From the NCBI GenBank assembly GCA_020636025.1, contig JACJYQ010000005.1:1-64000 (forward strand): DNA of 64,000 bases. The letters are read 5' to 3'. The notes beneath the pieces are model-generated. The model made no database searches. It was not told where the DNA came from and worked only from the letters and a program-made list of their open reading frames with translations. The position numbers and the translations under genes are program-made. Positions 1 to 9,211 of this stretch are shown piece after piece; the stretch's first letter is position 1; each line of letters opens with the position of its first letter. Source of the DNA: Lewinellaceae bacterium. Lineage in GTDB: Bacteria; Bacteroidota; Bacteroidia; Chitinophagales; Saprospiraceae.

Positions 1-16
1 TTGATCAAACTTAAAC

Positions 17-74
17 AAAAGTCAGGTTTCTATGGATTAAATTCTGGACATTTTTTGTGAAAAGTCAGGTTTCT
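17..74. repeat. 15-bp direct repeat pair upstream of the DUF3857 operon
   Basis: The 15-mer AAAAGTCAGGTTTCT occurs at 17-31 and again, identical, at 60-74, so the copies are offset by 43 bp. They lie just upstream of a small hairpin (TGTTGGC 83-89 / GCCAACA 100-106) and a candidate promoter. Two identical sites about four helical turns apart could be regulator-binding sites, but they could also be a chance or degenerate repeat; nothing else identifies them. Confidence 0.5.
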
Positions 75-114
75 GAGCAGACTGTTGGCCATGTGGTTTG
101 CCAACAACTCTGTA

Positions 115-142
115 TTGCTAAATAAAATATGTGCTATCTTTA
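115..142 (+). promoter_or_regulatory. candidate Bacteroidota-type promoter for the DUF3857 operon
   Basis: TATCTTTA at 135-142 matches seven of eight positions of the Bacteroidota -7 consensus TAnnTTTG, and a TTG at 115-117 lies 17 bp upstream where a -33 element is expected. Transcription would begin near 149 and leave a leader of about 35 nt before the ATG at 183. This is motif matching only. Confidence 0.4.
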
Positions 143-182
143 AGGATTCGATTGAATTTAACCTGTTAGAACCTGATTACCC

Positions 183-2117
183 ATGTTAACCAAATCTCTC
201 CGCTTACCACTTCTAGTGGTATTGATTGCCTTTTCTTTCAACATTCATGCCCAGGAGCTATTTTCGAAATTTGGCGATATCTCCAAATCTGATCTCGACA
301 TAAGTGAATGTACTTTCGATCCGGGAGCATCAGCTTTGGTGCTTTACGATTACGGTGAAGGCTCCTTTAATTTTACCTACAGCAAAGGGTGGTATTACAA
401 ATTAAAATGCCATAAACGGATCAAAATCCTGAACAAGAAGGGACTGGATGAAGCCAATTTCAGCCTCACGTATTATGCCGGCAAATCTGGTCATTTTGAA
501 TCTGTTAGGGAACTTGAAGGTGCCAGTTATAATCTCGAAAATGGCGAGATCGTCAAACAAGTGGTAAAAGGTAAAAGCAACACCTTTGTTACGGATCTGG
601 GAAATGGGTATGAAGAAATTAAAATGGCCATACCTGCTGTTAAGGAAGGATCTGTAATTGAATATTCCTATGAATTGATCCGAGAGGATATTACCACCAT
701 TCGAAGCTGGTACTTTCAAAGCAATAATCCGGTACTGTGCAGCCACTTTCGGATCGAGATTCCAGAAGACTTATACTTTCAGACTAACCTGCTTGGCAAC
801 AGAGGGCTTGACACGTCATTTACCACAAGCAAACTTGGCGACAACTGGGTGATGTACAACATTCCGGCGGCTTTCGATGAGCCTTATGCCGCTTCACCCA
901 AAGATTTTTCATCCCACATGGAATTCCAGCTCATCCAGGTTAAGATGGAGAACAACGTAATTAAGGACATTGTAACCAATTATCCCACTTTTAATAATAC
1001 CCTTCTGGAGTCCAAGCTTTTTGATGATGCGATGAGACCTAAGGGCCACATTAAAAAACTTGTTTCCAGTGTGGTTAGCGGCCTTACTGAGCCGGAAGCA
1101 AAAGCAAGGGCCATTCTTCAACACCTTCAAAAGAATGTATCGTGGAATGGATATGCTGGACTATATCCTGATGATTCGCCCAAGGACCTGTTTGAAGAAG
1201 GCAAAGGCGATGCATCCAGCATTAACCAGGCGCTGATCGCTTGTTTCAGGGCAGCCGGTTTGAAAGCCGAACCAATCATCCTCAGTACTCGTAAACATGG
1301 ACGGCCTCATCCCGTTTACCCGAAATTAGACAAGTTCAATTATGTTGTAGCTGCACTTGACATCGATGGCAAGACCCTTTTAGCCGATGCCACCGATCCG
1401 GATCTGCCTCTGGGTTATGTATCTATTCATTGCCTGAATGCAGATGGTTGGCGCGTGAGCAAAGACCACTATGGTTGGGTACCTATGCAAGCTGGCGCTT
1501 CGGCAAATCATTCTGTTTTAGTAGAATTGAGTCCTTCGAATGATAAGTGGACCGGTAAAGTTAGTTTTAGCAGCAAGGATTATGCAGCCATAGATGGTTT
1601 TGAAAGCCTTAGAAAAGACGAGAAGGAGTACCTAAGCGAATTAACCAAAGCCCTTGACAAGTGGCATCCAACGGAGCAGAAAATAGTCTCGGAAGACAGG
1701 GACGCGCCTCAAATTCAGATTGAGGCACAAATTTCAGGAGATCTGCTTCTGGAGGATCAAATTTACCTGGAGCCGGTTTACACAGGCTTGTTTTCCAGCA
1801 ACCCATTTTCCGGAAATGATCGGAACAGTCCAATTGATTTCCCCTATTTGTTAAATCTCAATTATGTATTGCGGATTGAAATACCACAGGGATATGAAGT
1901 GTCAGAAATGCCGCAAAATGTGGCCCTTGAGTTTGGTGAGGATAAAGGTTTGGTATACAAATATCGAAGTACACAACAAGGCAATGTCCTTATGATTATC
2001 TCAAGCTTGCGTATGAACCGCGGGTTCTATCTTGCCGACGAGTATGCAGACTTGCGTCAGTTTTTTGATCACATAGTGGCCAAAAATCAGGAACTGGTAG
2101 TATTGACAAAATCCTAG
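183..2117 (+). CDS. secreted DUF3857 / transglutaminase-fold protein, catalytically degenerate
   Basis: A 644-residue exported protein with a signal peptide (about residues 1-23, ending IHAQ), an N-terminal DUF3857-like beta domain (about 40-250) and a transglutaminase-like core (about 290-410). The core lacks the expected triad: where the downstream paralogue has GDCK, this one has GDAS (Ala344), and where the paralogue has FNH it has FNY (Tyr387). Asp402 remains. It is therefore probably not a cysteine peptidase or transglutaminase and may be a binding or scaffolding member. It sits 5 bp upstream of the paralogue, in the same direction, so the two are probably co-transcribed. Members of this family are common in Bacteroidota, usually of unknown substrate. 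The ATG is supported by the signal peptide. Confidence 0.85.
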   Translation: MLTKSLRLPLLVVLIAFSFNIHAQELFSKFGDISKSDLDISECTFDPGASALVLYDYGEGSFNFTYSKGWYYKLKCHKRIKILNKKGLDEANFSLTYYAGKSGHFESVRELEGASYNLENGEIVKQVVKGKSNTFVTDLGNGYEEIKMAIPAVKEGSVIEYSYELIREDITTIRSWYFQSNNPVLCSHFRIEIPEDLYFQTNLLGNRGLDTSFTTSKLGDNWVMYNIPAAFDEPYAASPKDFSSHMEFQLIQVKMENNVIKDIVTNYPTFNNTLLESKLFDDAMRPKGHIKKLVSSVVSGLTEPEAKARAILQHLQKNVSWNGYAGLYPDDSPKDLFEEGKGDASSINQALIACFRAAGLKAEPIILSTRKHGRPHPVYPKLDKFNYVVAALDIDGKTLLADATDPDLPLGYVSIHCLNADGWRVSKDHYGWVPMQAGASANHSVLVELSPSNDKWTGKVSFSSKDYAAIDGFESLRKDEKEYLSELTKALDKWHPTEQKIVSEDRDAPQIQIEAQISGDLLLEDQIYLEPVYTGLFSSNPFSGNDRNSPIDFPYLLNLNYVLRIEIPQGYEVSEMPQNVALEFGEDKGLVYKYRSTQQGNVLMIISSLRMNRGFYLADEYADLRQFFDHIVAKNQELVVLTKS

Positions 2118-2122
2118 AAAAC

Positions 2123-4027
2123 ATGCGTATCCCAATCATACTCCTTCTATTTTGTTGCCTTGCGCAACATCTTTTTTCAGTCAATAAACCAATTGATATA
2201 ACAGCTACAGGTCTGCCGGTTAATGCCGTGATTCATTATTACGAACAAATTATTGATGTTCAATCTCCTGCGAAAATGGAAATCTCCTACCGGAAAGAGA
2301 TTAGCATTTTAAACGCAGAAGGCGTTAAAGACTTCGCTCAAATTGTGTTAGTCTACGATAAGTTTAAGTCAATAGACGACGCAAAATTGCTGGTAAAAGA
2401 TGCAAGCGGAAAACTCATTAAAACCTACAGGCAAAAGAAGTTTAACGATCTCGCCTATCTGGATGAGCTAACGCTGGCGGATGACACCCGCTATCTGCAT
2501 GTAGATCTGAGCAATGAAAAACTACCATTCACCATAGAACTGTCCTACAAGGAGCGATTCAGTGGCATTTTAACCTATCCTGATTTTATTCCACAAACCC
2601 GTTTTAATGTTTCAGTTGAAAAAGCTCGCTGCGAAATACGCATACCGGATGACCAAACACTGTATTTTCGCAACAACCTTTGCCCGGAACCTGAAATATC
2701 AAAGGAAAATGGGAGCTCCCGTCTTGTTTGGTCAATTGGCCCATTATCAGCCATTCCGGAGGAGCCTTACAATTTACCCATTGAGCAATTAACCGCCCAC
2801 ATCAGGTTCAGTCCGGGACAGTTTGAAATTTCAGGCTATACAGGTTCATATAAAAGCTGGGAGGATTTTGCCGCCTGGAATCATCAAATGATCTCTTCGC
2901 TTTCGTCATTGGATCAGAACACCGTGAACTGGATAAAGGACCAAACCGATGGATTGGATGATCTTCAGAAAATCAAAAAGGTGTATAAACTGTTGCAAAA
3001 CAGTACCAGATATGTGAGTATTCCACTTGGAATTGGCGGTTGGAAACCTCTGGATCCGAATTTTGTGCAGCAAAATAAATTCGGCGATTGTAAGGCTTTA
3101 TCCTGGTATACCAAGTCCGTACTAGAGGCCGCTGGCATACCATCCTACTACACATTGATTTATTCCGGAAAAGAGCCTGTAAACCTGGATCCATCATTCC
3201 CCGAAACGGTATTCAATCATGTTATTCTGACAGTACCGGTAGAAAACTCAGATACCATTTGGCTGGAGTGTACCGCACAATCCTATCCATTTGGATATGT
3301 TGGAAAACACATAGCCGACAGGTATGCGCTGCTTATAGGTGATGAACATGGTAAGATCATTCATTTGCCGGAATTCACTTATTCCTCAAACATCCAGGTA
3401 GATTCGGTGCTGGCCCGTATTGAGGAAGACAATAATACTACCAACATGAAATGGTATAGCTCATACAAGGGTCTGGCGATAGAAAACGATCGCTTTCTGA
3501 GCGCTTATTATATAGATTCCACTGAGCAAAACCGCTGGCTGATTAATTATAAATCAATAGAGGGCGCCGAGATTACCGGGCACAACATCACCCTTGATCA
3601 GGATGACAATTACGTACCATCAGGACAACTTGAAGTTCATGCCATTTTGCCTAGACTGGTAAAGAAAACAGCCAGTCGGATATATTTCATTCCCAATTTC
3701 TTTTCTCCCTGGAGTAAAACACTGCCCGGCAATACCAACAGGATTTCACCGGTTTCCATACGCTATGGAGAAACCAGTATTGCAGATTTGCAATTTCAAT
3801 TGCCGGTTGGATATGTGCCAGAGCGTATGCCAGAACCTGTTTTCATAGACACAGAATTCGGGAGTTATAAGTTAGATATAAGATGTGAACAAGGCACCTT
3901 GTTTTACAGGCGCAGTATAGAATTAAAATCCGGGGTCTACAGTCCTGAAAAATATTCGGAACTGGTCGATTTGTTTAGTGAAATGACAAAACGGGATGCT
4001 GAGCGAGTGGTATTTAAAAAGGAGTAA
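2123..4027 (+). CDS. secreted DUF3857 / transglutaminase-like protein with intact Cys-His
   Basis: A 634-residue exported protein (signal peptide about 1-20) with a DUF3857 N-terminal domain and a transglutaminase-like core. The core carries the catalytic-type cysteine in KFGDCKAL (Cys323) and the histidine in FNHVIL (His366), followed by the WLECTAQ...PFGYVG stretch that takes the place of the usual third acidic residue. By family it is a periplasmic or surface thiol enzyme of unknown substrate (a transglutaminase or a peptidase). It follows the degenerate paralogue after 5 bp, so an active/inactive pair acting together is plausible but is inference. No convincing terminator is seen after the stop. 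Confidence 0.85.
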   Translation: MRIPIILLLFCCLAQHLFSVNKPIDITATGLPVNAVIHYYEQIIDVQSPAKMEISYRKEISILNAEGVKDFAQIVLVYDKFKSIDDAKLLVKDASGKLIKTYRQKKFNDLAYLDELTLADDTRYLHVDLSNEKLPFTIELSYKERFSGILTYPDFIPQTRFNVSVEKARCEIRIPDDQTLYFRNNLCPEPEISKENGSSRLVWSIGPLSAIPEEPYNLPIEQLTAHIRFSPGQFEISGYTGSYKSWEDFAAWNHQMISSLSSLDQNTVNWIKDQTDGLDDLQKIKKVYKLLQNSTRYVSIPLGIGGWKPLDPNFVQQNKFGDCKALSWYTKSVLEAAGIPSYYTLIYSGKEPVNLDPSFPETVFNHVILTVPVENSDTIWLECTAQSYPFGYVGKHIADRYALLIGDEHGKIIHLPEFTYSSNIQVDSVLARIEEDNNTTNMKWYSSYKGLAIENDRFLSAYYIDSTEQNRWLINYKSIEGAEITGHNITLDQDDNYVPSGQLEVHAILPRLVKKTASRIYFIPNFFSPWSKTLPGNTNRISPVSIRYGETSIADLQFQLPVGYVPERMPEPVFIDTEFGSYKLDIRCEQGTLFYRRSIELKSGVYSPEKYSELVDLFSEMTKRDAERVVFKKE

Positions 4028-4375
4028 CTCTGTGACCCAGCAATAACATTGCTCCACTGATTAAGGGAAATAAACAGATTGTATCCAAGGGAGCTTTTCA
4101 ATATTAGGCAAATATTATATGCACAAAAACAACTGATTTAATGTATTTAATAATTACACTTTTTAATATATCTTCGCTCAAAGCTTAATAAGCCGCCACG
4201 GCTTGACCAAACAGACAATCTTCCAATCCAACTGAAGGAGCCATTCTCCTTTCCTTCCATACTATTGATATTATTAGTACCGGAAACTGGTCTGTGTGTT
4301 CAGCCTAGTTTTGCGGCAATATGTTGCTTTAGCCAAAGAAATACAGCAATCTTCAATTTTATAAATCTATTCATT
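4028..4375. other. 348-bp intergenic region
   Basis: AT-rich and without a credible ORF. TATCTTCG at 4169-4176 is one base off the TAnnTTTG box and could drive the protease gene, with a leader of about 200 nt. The frame of the protease stays open upstream to 4265, but those 37 residues look like ordinary intergenic translation, so they were left out of the gene. No repeat or terminator was recognised. Confidence 0.4.
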
Positions 4376-5434
4376 ATGGCAGGAAGAACGAAAGTTGAAA
4401 AGTTCAATGATTTTTCACGAGCATTTAAGATGCTAGATAGGTCGAAAGACAAGATTGATAAAATACGAGAATATTTAAATGAAATCGATCAGGATGCCAG
4501 AAGAGATTGGTGTGAATTCATTCCTGATGGAGAGGCAGGGATTGAACCCTTGTTAAATTCCAAGGTGTTAGATTTCAAAGCTGAAATTGACCGGAATTTG
4601 AGGAGCATTGTAATGGTGGTTGACAAATCAGTGATCCTGGAAGCGGAAGGAGCTAAAAAAGTTTTAATCTGGTCTGAGCCATTACACCGGCGTAAAGTAT
4701 CCAATGAGTTCAATATTTGTTCGGAAACCCACTTTGCAAACCAGCCTTCTGCCTTTTCAATTGGTTCCGGTTTTTTTGTAGAAGATGGTATCATAGCAAC
4801 TGCAGCACATGTAGTTGTGGATAAATCTCCTGAAAATCTAAGATTTATTCATGGTGTGGTTGCCCGGAGCCGCTCCGATTTTGAGCATCATTTCATTGTT
4901 GACAAATCAATGATTTACAAACCTCAGATCGATTCTTTTTTAGAGGAAGGATCGTTTGAACTTTTCACAAATAGCTATGATTGGGCAGTGCTTAAGGTAG
5001 AGCCTGCATATGAAGGCTTCAGCACTTCTGAGACAAATAAACCAATTCCTGTGCGTTTCCCAGAAAACGATCGTCCTTGGGCTGAAGAAGCTGTTTACGG
5101 TTGCGGGCATGGATTAGGATTACCTGCAAAAGTGGTTTTTGACGGAGATATTAAGAGATTGCCCACGAATAAACGAATGATCTTTGAGTGTTCTTCAACC
5201 CTCTACGGGGGAAATTCAGGCTCACCGGTATTCTTCTTTGAAACACATGAATTAGCAGGTGTTTACTCAGGTGGAACAAAAAAACTGGAATTAAGCGATA
5301 AAAACGGTAAGCACTGCTTTGACGTAAAAAACATACAAGCCAATAAACATAATTTGAGTGATTATGAAGGGCAAGAATGCCAAAGTTGGCAAAAGATCTT
5401 TGGTGCTGTTAACCAATTAAGAAACTTGAAATAA
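4376..5434 (+). CDS. cytoplasmic trypsin-like serine protease
   Basis: A protein of 352 residues when started at MAGRTKVEKF. The first ~100 residues are charged and mostly helical (KDKIDKIREYLNEIDQ) with no signal peptide or membrane segment. A chymotrypsin-fold domain follows with all three catalytic residues visible: His145 in IATAAHVV, Asp202 in YDWAVLKV, and Ser281 in GGNSGSPV. S1-type proteases are usually exported, so a probably intracellular one is unusual; similar cytoplasmic trypsin-like domains occur as effectors or processing enzymes in bacterial conflict and signalling modules, but no such partner domain is recognised here. It is followed after 14 bp by an unknown gene in the same direction, which may be its substrate or partner (inference). 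Confidence 0.8.
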   Translation: MAGRTKVEKFNDFSRAFKMLDRSKDKIDKIREYLNEIDQDARRDWCEFIPDGEAGIEPLLNSKVLDFKAEIDRNLRSIVMVVDKSVILEAEGAKKVLIWSEPLHRRKVSNEFNICSETHFANQPSAFSIGSGFFVEDGIIATAAHVVVDKSPENLRFIHGVVARSRSDFEHHFIVDKSMIYKPQIDSFLEEGSFELFTNSYDWAVLKVEPAYEGFSTSETNKPIPVRFPENDRPWAEEAVYGCGHGLGLPAKVVFDGDIKRLPTNKRMIFECSSTLYGGNSGSPVFFFETHELAGVYSGGTKKLELSDKNGKHCFDVKNIQANKHNLSDYEGQECQSWQKIFGAVNQLRNLK

Positions 5435-5448
5435 ATCAAAATATCACC

Positions 5449-6231
5449 ATGGCCAGAACAGAATTTTTTAGAGATCACACACCTTACCTCTATTTGATGT
5501 TAGATCAGGCAGGAGTTGGACATTACCAATTATTTGTCATGGTTGAAACAAAAGCAGGTAAGAAACTAAATCCTGCAACTGTAATACTTCCATCAGGTCC
5601 CTCTAACGGGATTACTAAAATCAACTATACAATCACATCAAACCCGGGTGATCCACCTAAAAAGAACTTCGATAAACATCTCCTTAACTTAAGTGCTATT
5701 CCTGGGTTTAATGAAAACACATTCAGTATTGAAGTTAGGGTTTCAGAGACGGGACAAATCACTCGGAAAAACACCTTGTTTTTAAATCAACCTGTTGATG
5801 CTTTTGATGCACAACTTGGTCCGATAAATGTAAAGTTGGCAACTGAATGCCCATATATCTATCTAACTAACCCGTATGCTGCTGGTGGTGGGCTACCTGA
5901 TGAATATGTTCCCTATTGCCTGGTTATGCTTTCTCCAGATTATGAGGAAAATACATTTATGGCAAATAATCCTGCTGGAATCTATTTACAAACAATAAAC
6001 CTAAAAGGGCGTACAGCAGGCTCAACACATACTCAAATCCCCTCAAACATAATAGATTGTAATAAAATTACATATTTGGATCCGCCTCCAGTTGATGGCA
6101 AATTTGATGTAACAGTTAATTCGCCTGCTCACAACGGCAAACCCGCAAAAACCAAAAAAGGCAAAACCACCAACGCAAGTTCTGACACAAACCCCAACTC
6201 ATTTATTGACGTAAATCCTTTTTTTGATTAG
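5449..6231 (+). CDS. unknown 260-residue protein with internal duplication
   Basis: I do not recognise a family. There is no signal peptide. The protein appears to contain two related halves: PYLYLMLDQAG...YQLFVMV near residues 13-32 recurs as PYIYLTNPYAAG...PYCLVML near residues 133-162, each followed by a beta-rich segment. The last ~55 residues are low-complexity and basic (KPAKTKKGKTTN) and end in DVNPFFD. It starts 14 bp after the trypsin-like protease gene, so it is probably in the same operon and is a candidate substrate or partner for that protease (inference). Confidence 0.7.
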   Translation: MARTEFFRDHTPYLYLMLDQAGVGHYQLFVMVETKAGKKLNPATVILPSGPSNGITKINYTITSNPGDPPKKNFDKHLLNLSAIPGFNENTFSIEVRVSETGQITRKNTLFLNQPVDAFDAQLGPINVKLATECPYIYLTNPYAAGGGLPDEYVPYCLVMLSPDYEENTFMANNPAGIYLQTINLKGRTAGSTHTQIPSNIIDCNKITYLDPPPVDGKFDVTVNSPAHNGKPAKTKKGKTTNASSDTNPNSFIDVNPFFD

Positions 6232-6352
6232 CCTTCTATAAACTGGCTTAAACTTCAATTGGAAACGCTTGCTATATTAATCTCTTTTTGGTTGTCAAAT
6301 GTTGTCAGCCTGAATCATCATACCCTTACCCCTAATCAATGAAACAAACATA

Positions 6353-8110
6353 ATGAAGAAACTCTTAATCCTCTGTACTTGCCTGGCATTGTTCTGGGCA
6401 TCATTGGGGCATGCTCAATCCAATGAAGTACTCTTAAAATTGCTTGCAGAAGCCGACTCACTTAGGGACTATGAAAGCGAGTTTAAAGCTTCATTTGAAA
6501 AAAGTAGTCAAGCCCTACAAATTGCTGAAAAACTATCAGGCAATTTGGGTTTAGCTGCCCAGGCCGATTGTCTAATTCGAATGGGAAGAGCCCAAAAGGG
6601 ACAAGGACATTACGAAAATGCCCTCTCCTATCTGAACAAAGCGCTGATCATCAGAAGAGACAATTTAAAAGATCCAGGAGCTGCAGCGAGGACTTATAAT
6701 ACAATTGCAGGAGCTGAGTTAGAAATTGGTGACAAACAGGCAGCCAGATTACACCTGAAAAGAGCCATCGATCTGATGACTGGTGTGCCGGATTCTGCCA
6801 AATATCTGGTCAAGTTTTACAATACTCTCTCGAACATTTACCGCGAGTTTGACAACTTGGACTCCGTACAACTTGCCATCAAAGCCAATCAACACAGTGT
6901 CTTGCTTTTTGAGATGGCTGATGACACTTCAGAATTAGTTAGGGCAGAATACGGCATGGCAATCGGCTATCTGAGAAAAGATTCATTTGCCATGGCACGA
7001 CAATGCCTGCAGGTTGCTCTAAAGTTTAATAAGTTGCTTGGAGAACATGAAAGTGAAATACTGTCAGGCCAAATCCTTGAAGCCGCTGGGGTGAGTTTTC
7101 TTAATTCCAGCCCGCCCAAACTCGATTCGGCTTTACACTATTTTAAAAAGGTAGAGCTCATTTTTCTTGAAAACGAGGAAGCCAAGCCTCAACTAGCCAA
7201 TCTGTATTACAATTTATCAGTCGTTTATGAATTACAGGAGAATTGGGATAAAGCCATAAAAGCCTCTAAAAGTTCTCTGGATTATTATGATGCTGAGTAT
7301 TCTGAAATACCAGATATCGAAGGATACCTGAATATGCAAATTAAACTGTTTAAACAAAATCAGAACCAGGTAAAAAAGGAAATCCAGTTAACCTTGGCAC
7401 TTGTTTCCATTCTTACTTGTTTATTGATTATCCTGATTTTATTATACAGAAATGCAAAAATTGAAAAAGACAGAGCTATTAGCGAAGCAGAAAAAGCGAA
7501 AATCCTGGAGGAGTTGAATCAGCTGAGACATGATGTCATAAAAAACAACCTCGTTATAATTTCAGACCACATAGAGAATCATATTAAATTGCATGCTCAG
7601 ACCGGCACACCCGATATTCACCTTGGCCAGATTTTTAAGATCCGAAAGCGTTTGCGGCGGCTATTATTCTTTAGCCACGACCCAAAACACATAGATTCCA
7701 AACCTACTACCCTGCGCCCGTTTATACTCGAAATGCATGAATTGGCAGAGGATGTCCTGAATAACAATCAGTCTGTTTTAAATAAAACCATATATGAAAA
7801 AATTGAAGACATTCCCATAAATGACAAACAGCAAAGAGAGCTTGGACTTTTTATTACGGAGTGTTTTACCAATATTCGCAAACATGCAAAATGTAAAAAC
7901 GCCTCTATTGCATTTGACGCAAACTTCGAAATACTAAAATTATTTATTGAAGACGATGGTATAGGTTTTGATCCGGATGAATATTTGGACAACAATGGTC
8001 ATGGATTACAAAACCTGAGAGATCGCGCCACGAGAATGGGTTGGCAAATGGAAATTAATTCAGAAAAAGGGAAAGGAACCAACATTCAAATTCAGGTCCC
8101 ATTAATTTAA
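6353..8110 (+). CDS. TPR sensor histidine kinase (NarL/DesK-type ATPase)
   Basis: A 585-residue protein with a signal peptide (about 1-21), periplasmic TPR-like helical repeats (about 25-335), one membrane segment (about 347-365), a cytoplasmic coiled-coil and a HATPase_c domain (about 495-585). The phospho-acceptor region reads LRHDVIKNN (His393), of the HisKA_3-like type. The ATPase N-box is ECFTNIRKHAK, the G1 box is DDGIGFD (about 534-540) and the G2 box is GHGLQNLRDRA. It would sense a periplasmic state through the TPRs and phosphorylate the response regulator encoded 33 bp downstream. The signal it detects cannot be told from the sequence. Confidence 0.9.
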   Translation: MKKLLILCTCLALFWASLGHAQSNEVLLKLLAEADSLRDYESEFKASFEKSSQALQIAEKLSGNLGLAAQADCLIRMGRAQKGQGHYENALSYLNKALIIRRDNLKDPGAAARTYNTIAGAELEIGDKQAARLHLKRAIDLMTGVPDSAKYLVKFYNTLSNIYREFDNLDSVQLAIKANQHSVLLFEMADDTSELVRAEYGMAIGYLRKDSFAMARQCLQVALKFNKLLGEHESEILSGQILEAAGVSFLNSSPPKLDSALHYFKKVELIFLENEEAKPQLANLYYNLSVVYELQENWDKAIKASKSSLDYYDAEYSEIPDIEGYLNMQIKLFKQNQNQVKKEIQLTLALVSILTCLLIILILLYRNAKIEKDRAISEAEKAKILEELNQLRHDVIKNNLVIISDHIENHIKLHAQTGTPDIHLGQIFKIRKRLRRLLFFSHDPKHIDSKPTTLRPFILEMHELAEDVLNNNQSVLNKTIYEKIEDIPINDKQQRELGLFITECFTNIRKHAKCKNASIAFDANFEILKLFIEDDGIGFDPDEYLDNNGHGLQNLRDRATRMGWQMEINSEKGKGTNIQIQVPLI

Positions 8111-8143
8111 TCCGAAACTCACAACCAATTAAATAGTATAACT

Positions 8144-8821
8144 ATGTTCAGGATAATGGCAGTTGATGACGACAAGAGTTATCTTGATTCACTGGTGGAG
8201 GAAAACCGTTTCAAGCCTCATCAGCTTACTCCGATCTACCAGGTACAGGAAACTGAAAACATCCCATGGCTTCTGCAAAAAATTGCCGAACAGCAGCCGG
8301 ATATCATTTTAATGGACATCTCCTTCCGACACCAGTCCAAGGAGTTTGGCATAACGCTTACCGGAATAATCAGACAGAAATTTCCCAGGCAAAAAATCAT
8401 CATGCTCACAGCCGATGACCCCATTGTTGGCTCTGAATTGGTTGGAAAAATTGAGCGCTCCTTCGAAGCAGGAGCCAATGCCTATTTGAGCAAAATGGAT
8501 AATGCAGAGTATTGCATGGAAGCCTTTGAAGAGGTATTCGTTAGTCAGGACGCTGTGGCTTCAGATGCCCTGTGGAAGCGAATACTGAACAGTTTTAAAC
8601 ACAAGAAAGATGCTGCGCATCAACACTCTAAACTGACACCCAGACAGGTTGAAGTGCTGCAACAATTTTCAATGGACAAGGATTATTCCGGCGTGTCTGA
8701 AGCTTTAAACATCACCCAACAAGGGGTTGCGTTTCATGTCCGTCAGATAAAAATTAAAATGAAAAAAATCACCATTCAAGGATTGGTCGCAGAGGCCTTG
8801 AGAAAAGGGCTTATTGATTGA
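8144..8821 (+). CDS. NarL/LuxR-family response regulator
   Basis: A 225-residue protein with an N-terminal receiver domain: acidic pocket Asp8-Asp10 in AVDDD, phospho-acceptor Asp58 in IILMDISF, a Thr in MLTADD and a Lys in AYLSKMD. A C-terminal helix-turn-helix follows (about 160-225, LTPRQVEVLQQF...VAFHVRQIKIKMKK). The HTH carries TQQGVAFHV where many LuxR domains have S.xTVxxH, so it is a somewhat diverged DNA-binding domain. It lies 33 bp after the kinase gene and is surely its partner. Target genes are unknown; the downstream CARDB and patatin genes are candidates by position only. Confidence 0.9.
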   Translation: MFRIMAVDDDKSYLDSLVEENRFKPHQLTPIYQVQETENIPWLLQKIAEQQPDIILMDISFRHQSKEFGITLTGIIRQKFPRQKIIMLTADDPIVGSELVGKIERSFEAGANAYLSKMDNAEYCMEAFEEVFVSQDAVASDALWKRILNSFKHKKDAAHQHSKLTPRQVEVLQQFSMDKDYSGVSEALNITQQGVAFHVRQIKIKMKKITIQGLVAEALRKGLID

Positions 8822-9211
8822 AGGGGAAGCCTGGGGATTACATGAGTAAATGATTATATGATCACATGATTTACGAGGTGATTTCAGAAGGTTGACTTTA
8901 GCATCAACCTTACTTCAATATCAGGCAGGGCAGTTTTCGCCGCGCTTGTGTCTGTTTTGACCAAGCGCATCACAACGCGAGGTCCCAGACTTCTTTTGAA
9001 AATGCATCTGGTCAGGCATACCATGAAAGGCGAAACGGTCAATATACCGTTTCGCCTTTTTTGCTTATTACGAACTATAATATTATATACCTATAAAATC
9101 TTATAGCCTCTAAATTATATTAGTTTAAAATTAATTCATATCGGTTTCGGTCACCTTTGCATCATTAATTATTGCATGCATGTATTCTTTTATCCAAAAC
9201 AATTTCAATCT
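8822..9211. other. 390-bp intergenic region with hairpins and a candidate promoter
   Basis: Contains an imperfect 29-bp palindrome (8846-8874, GTAAAT...ATTTAC), a perfect 8-bp hairpin (AAGGTTGA 8888-8895 / TCAACCTT 8904-8911) and a strong terminator at 9026-9062, which lies about 205 nt beyond the response-regulator stop. CACCTTTG at 9152-9159 is one base off TAnnTTTG and is a candidate -7 box for the following gene. No credible ORF is seen. A short non-coding RNA ending at the terminator is possible but unproven. Confidence 0.4.
9026..9062 (+). terminator. strong rho-independent terminator
   Basis: A perfect 14-bp stem, AAAGGCGAAACGGT (9026-9039) with ACCGTTTCGCCTTT (9046-9059), a 6-nt loop, and a T tract running on from the right arm. 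It is the best intrinsic-terminator shape in the window. It is oddly far (about 205 nt) from the preceding gene. Confidence 0.85.

Noticed and set aside
4265..4375. Longer N-terminus of the protease from 4265
   Set aside because: The extra 37 residues are Cys/Phe-rich without protein-like features, while MAGRTKVEKF begins a plausible soluble protein.
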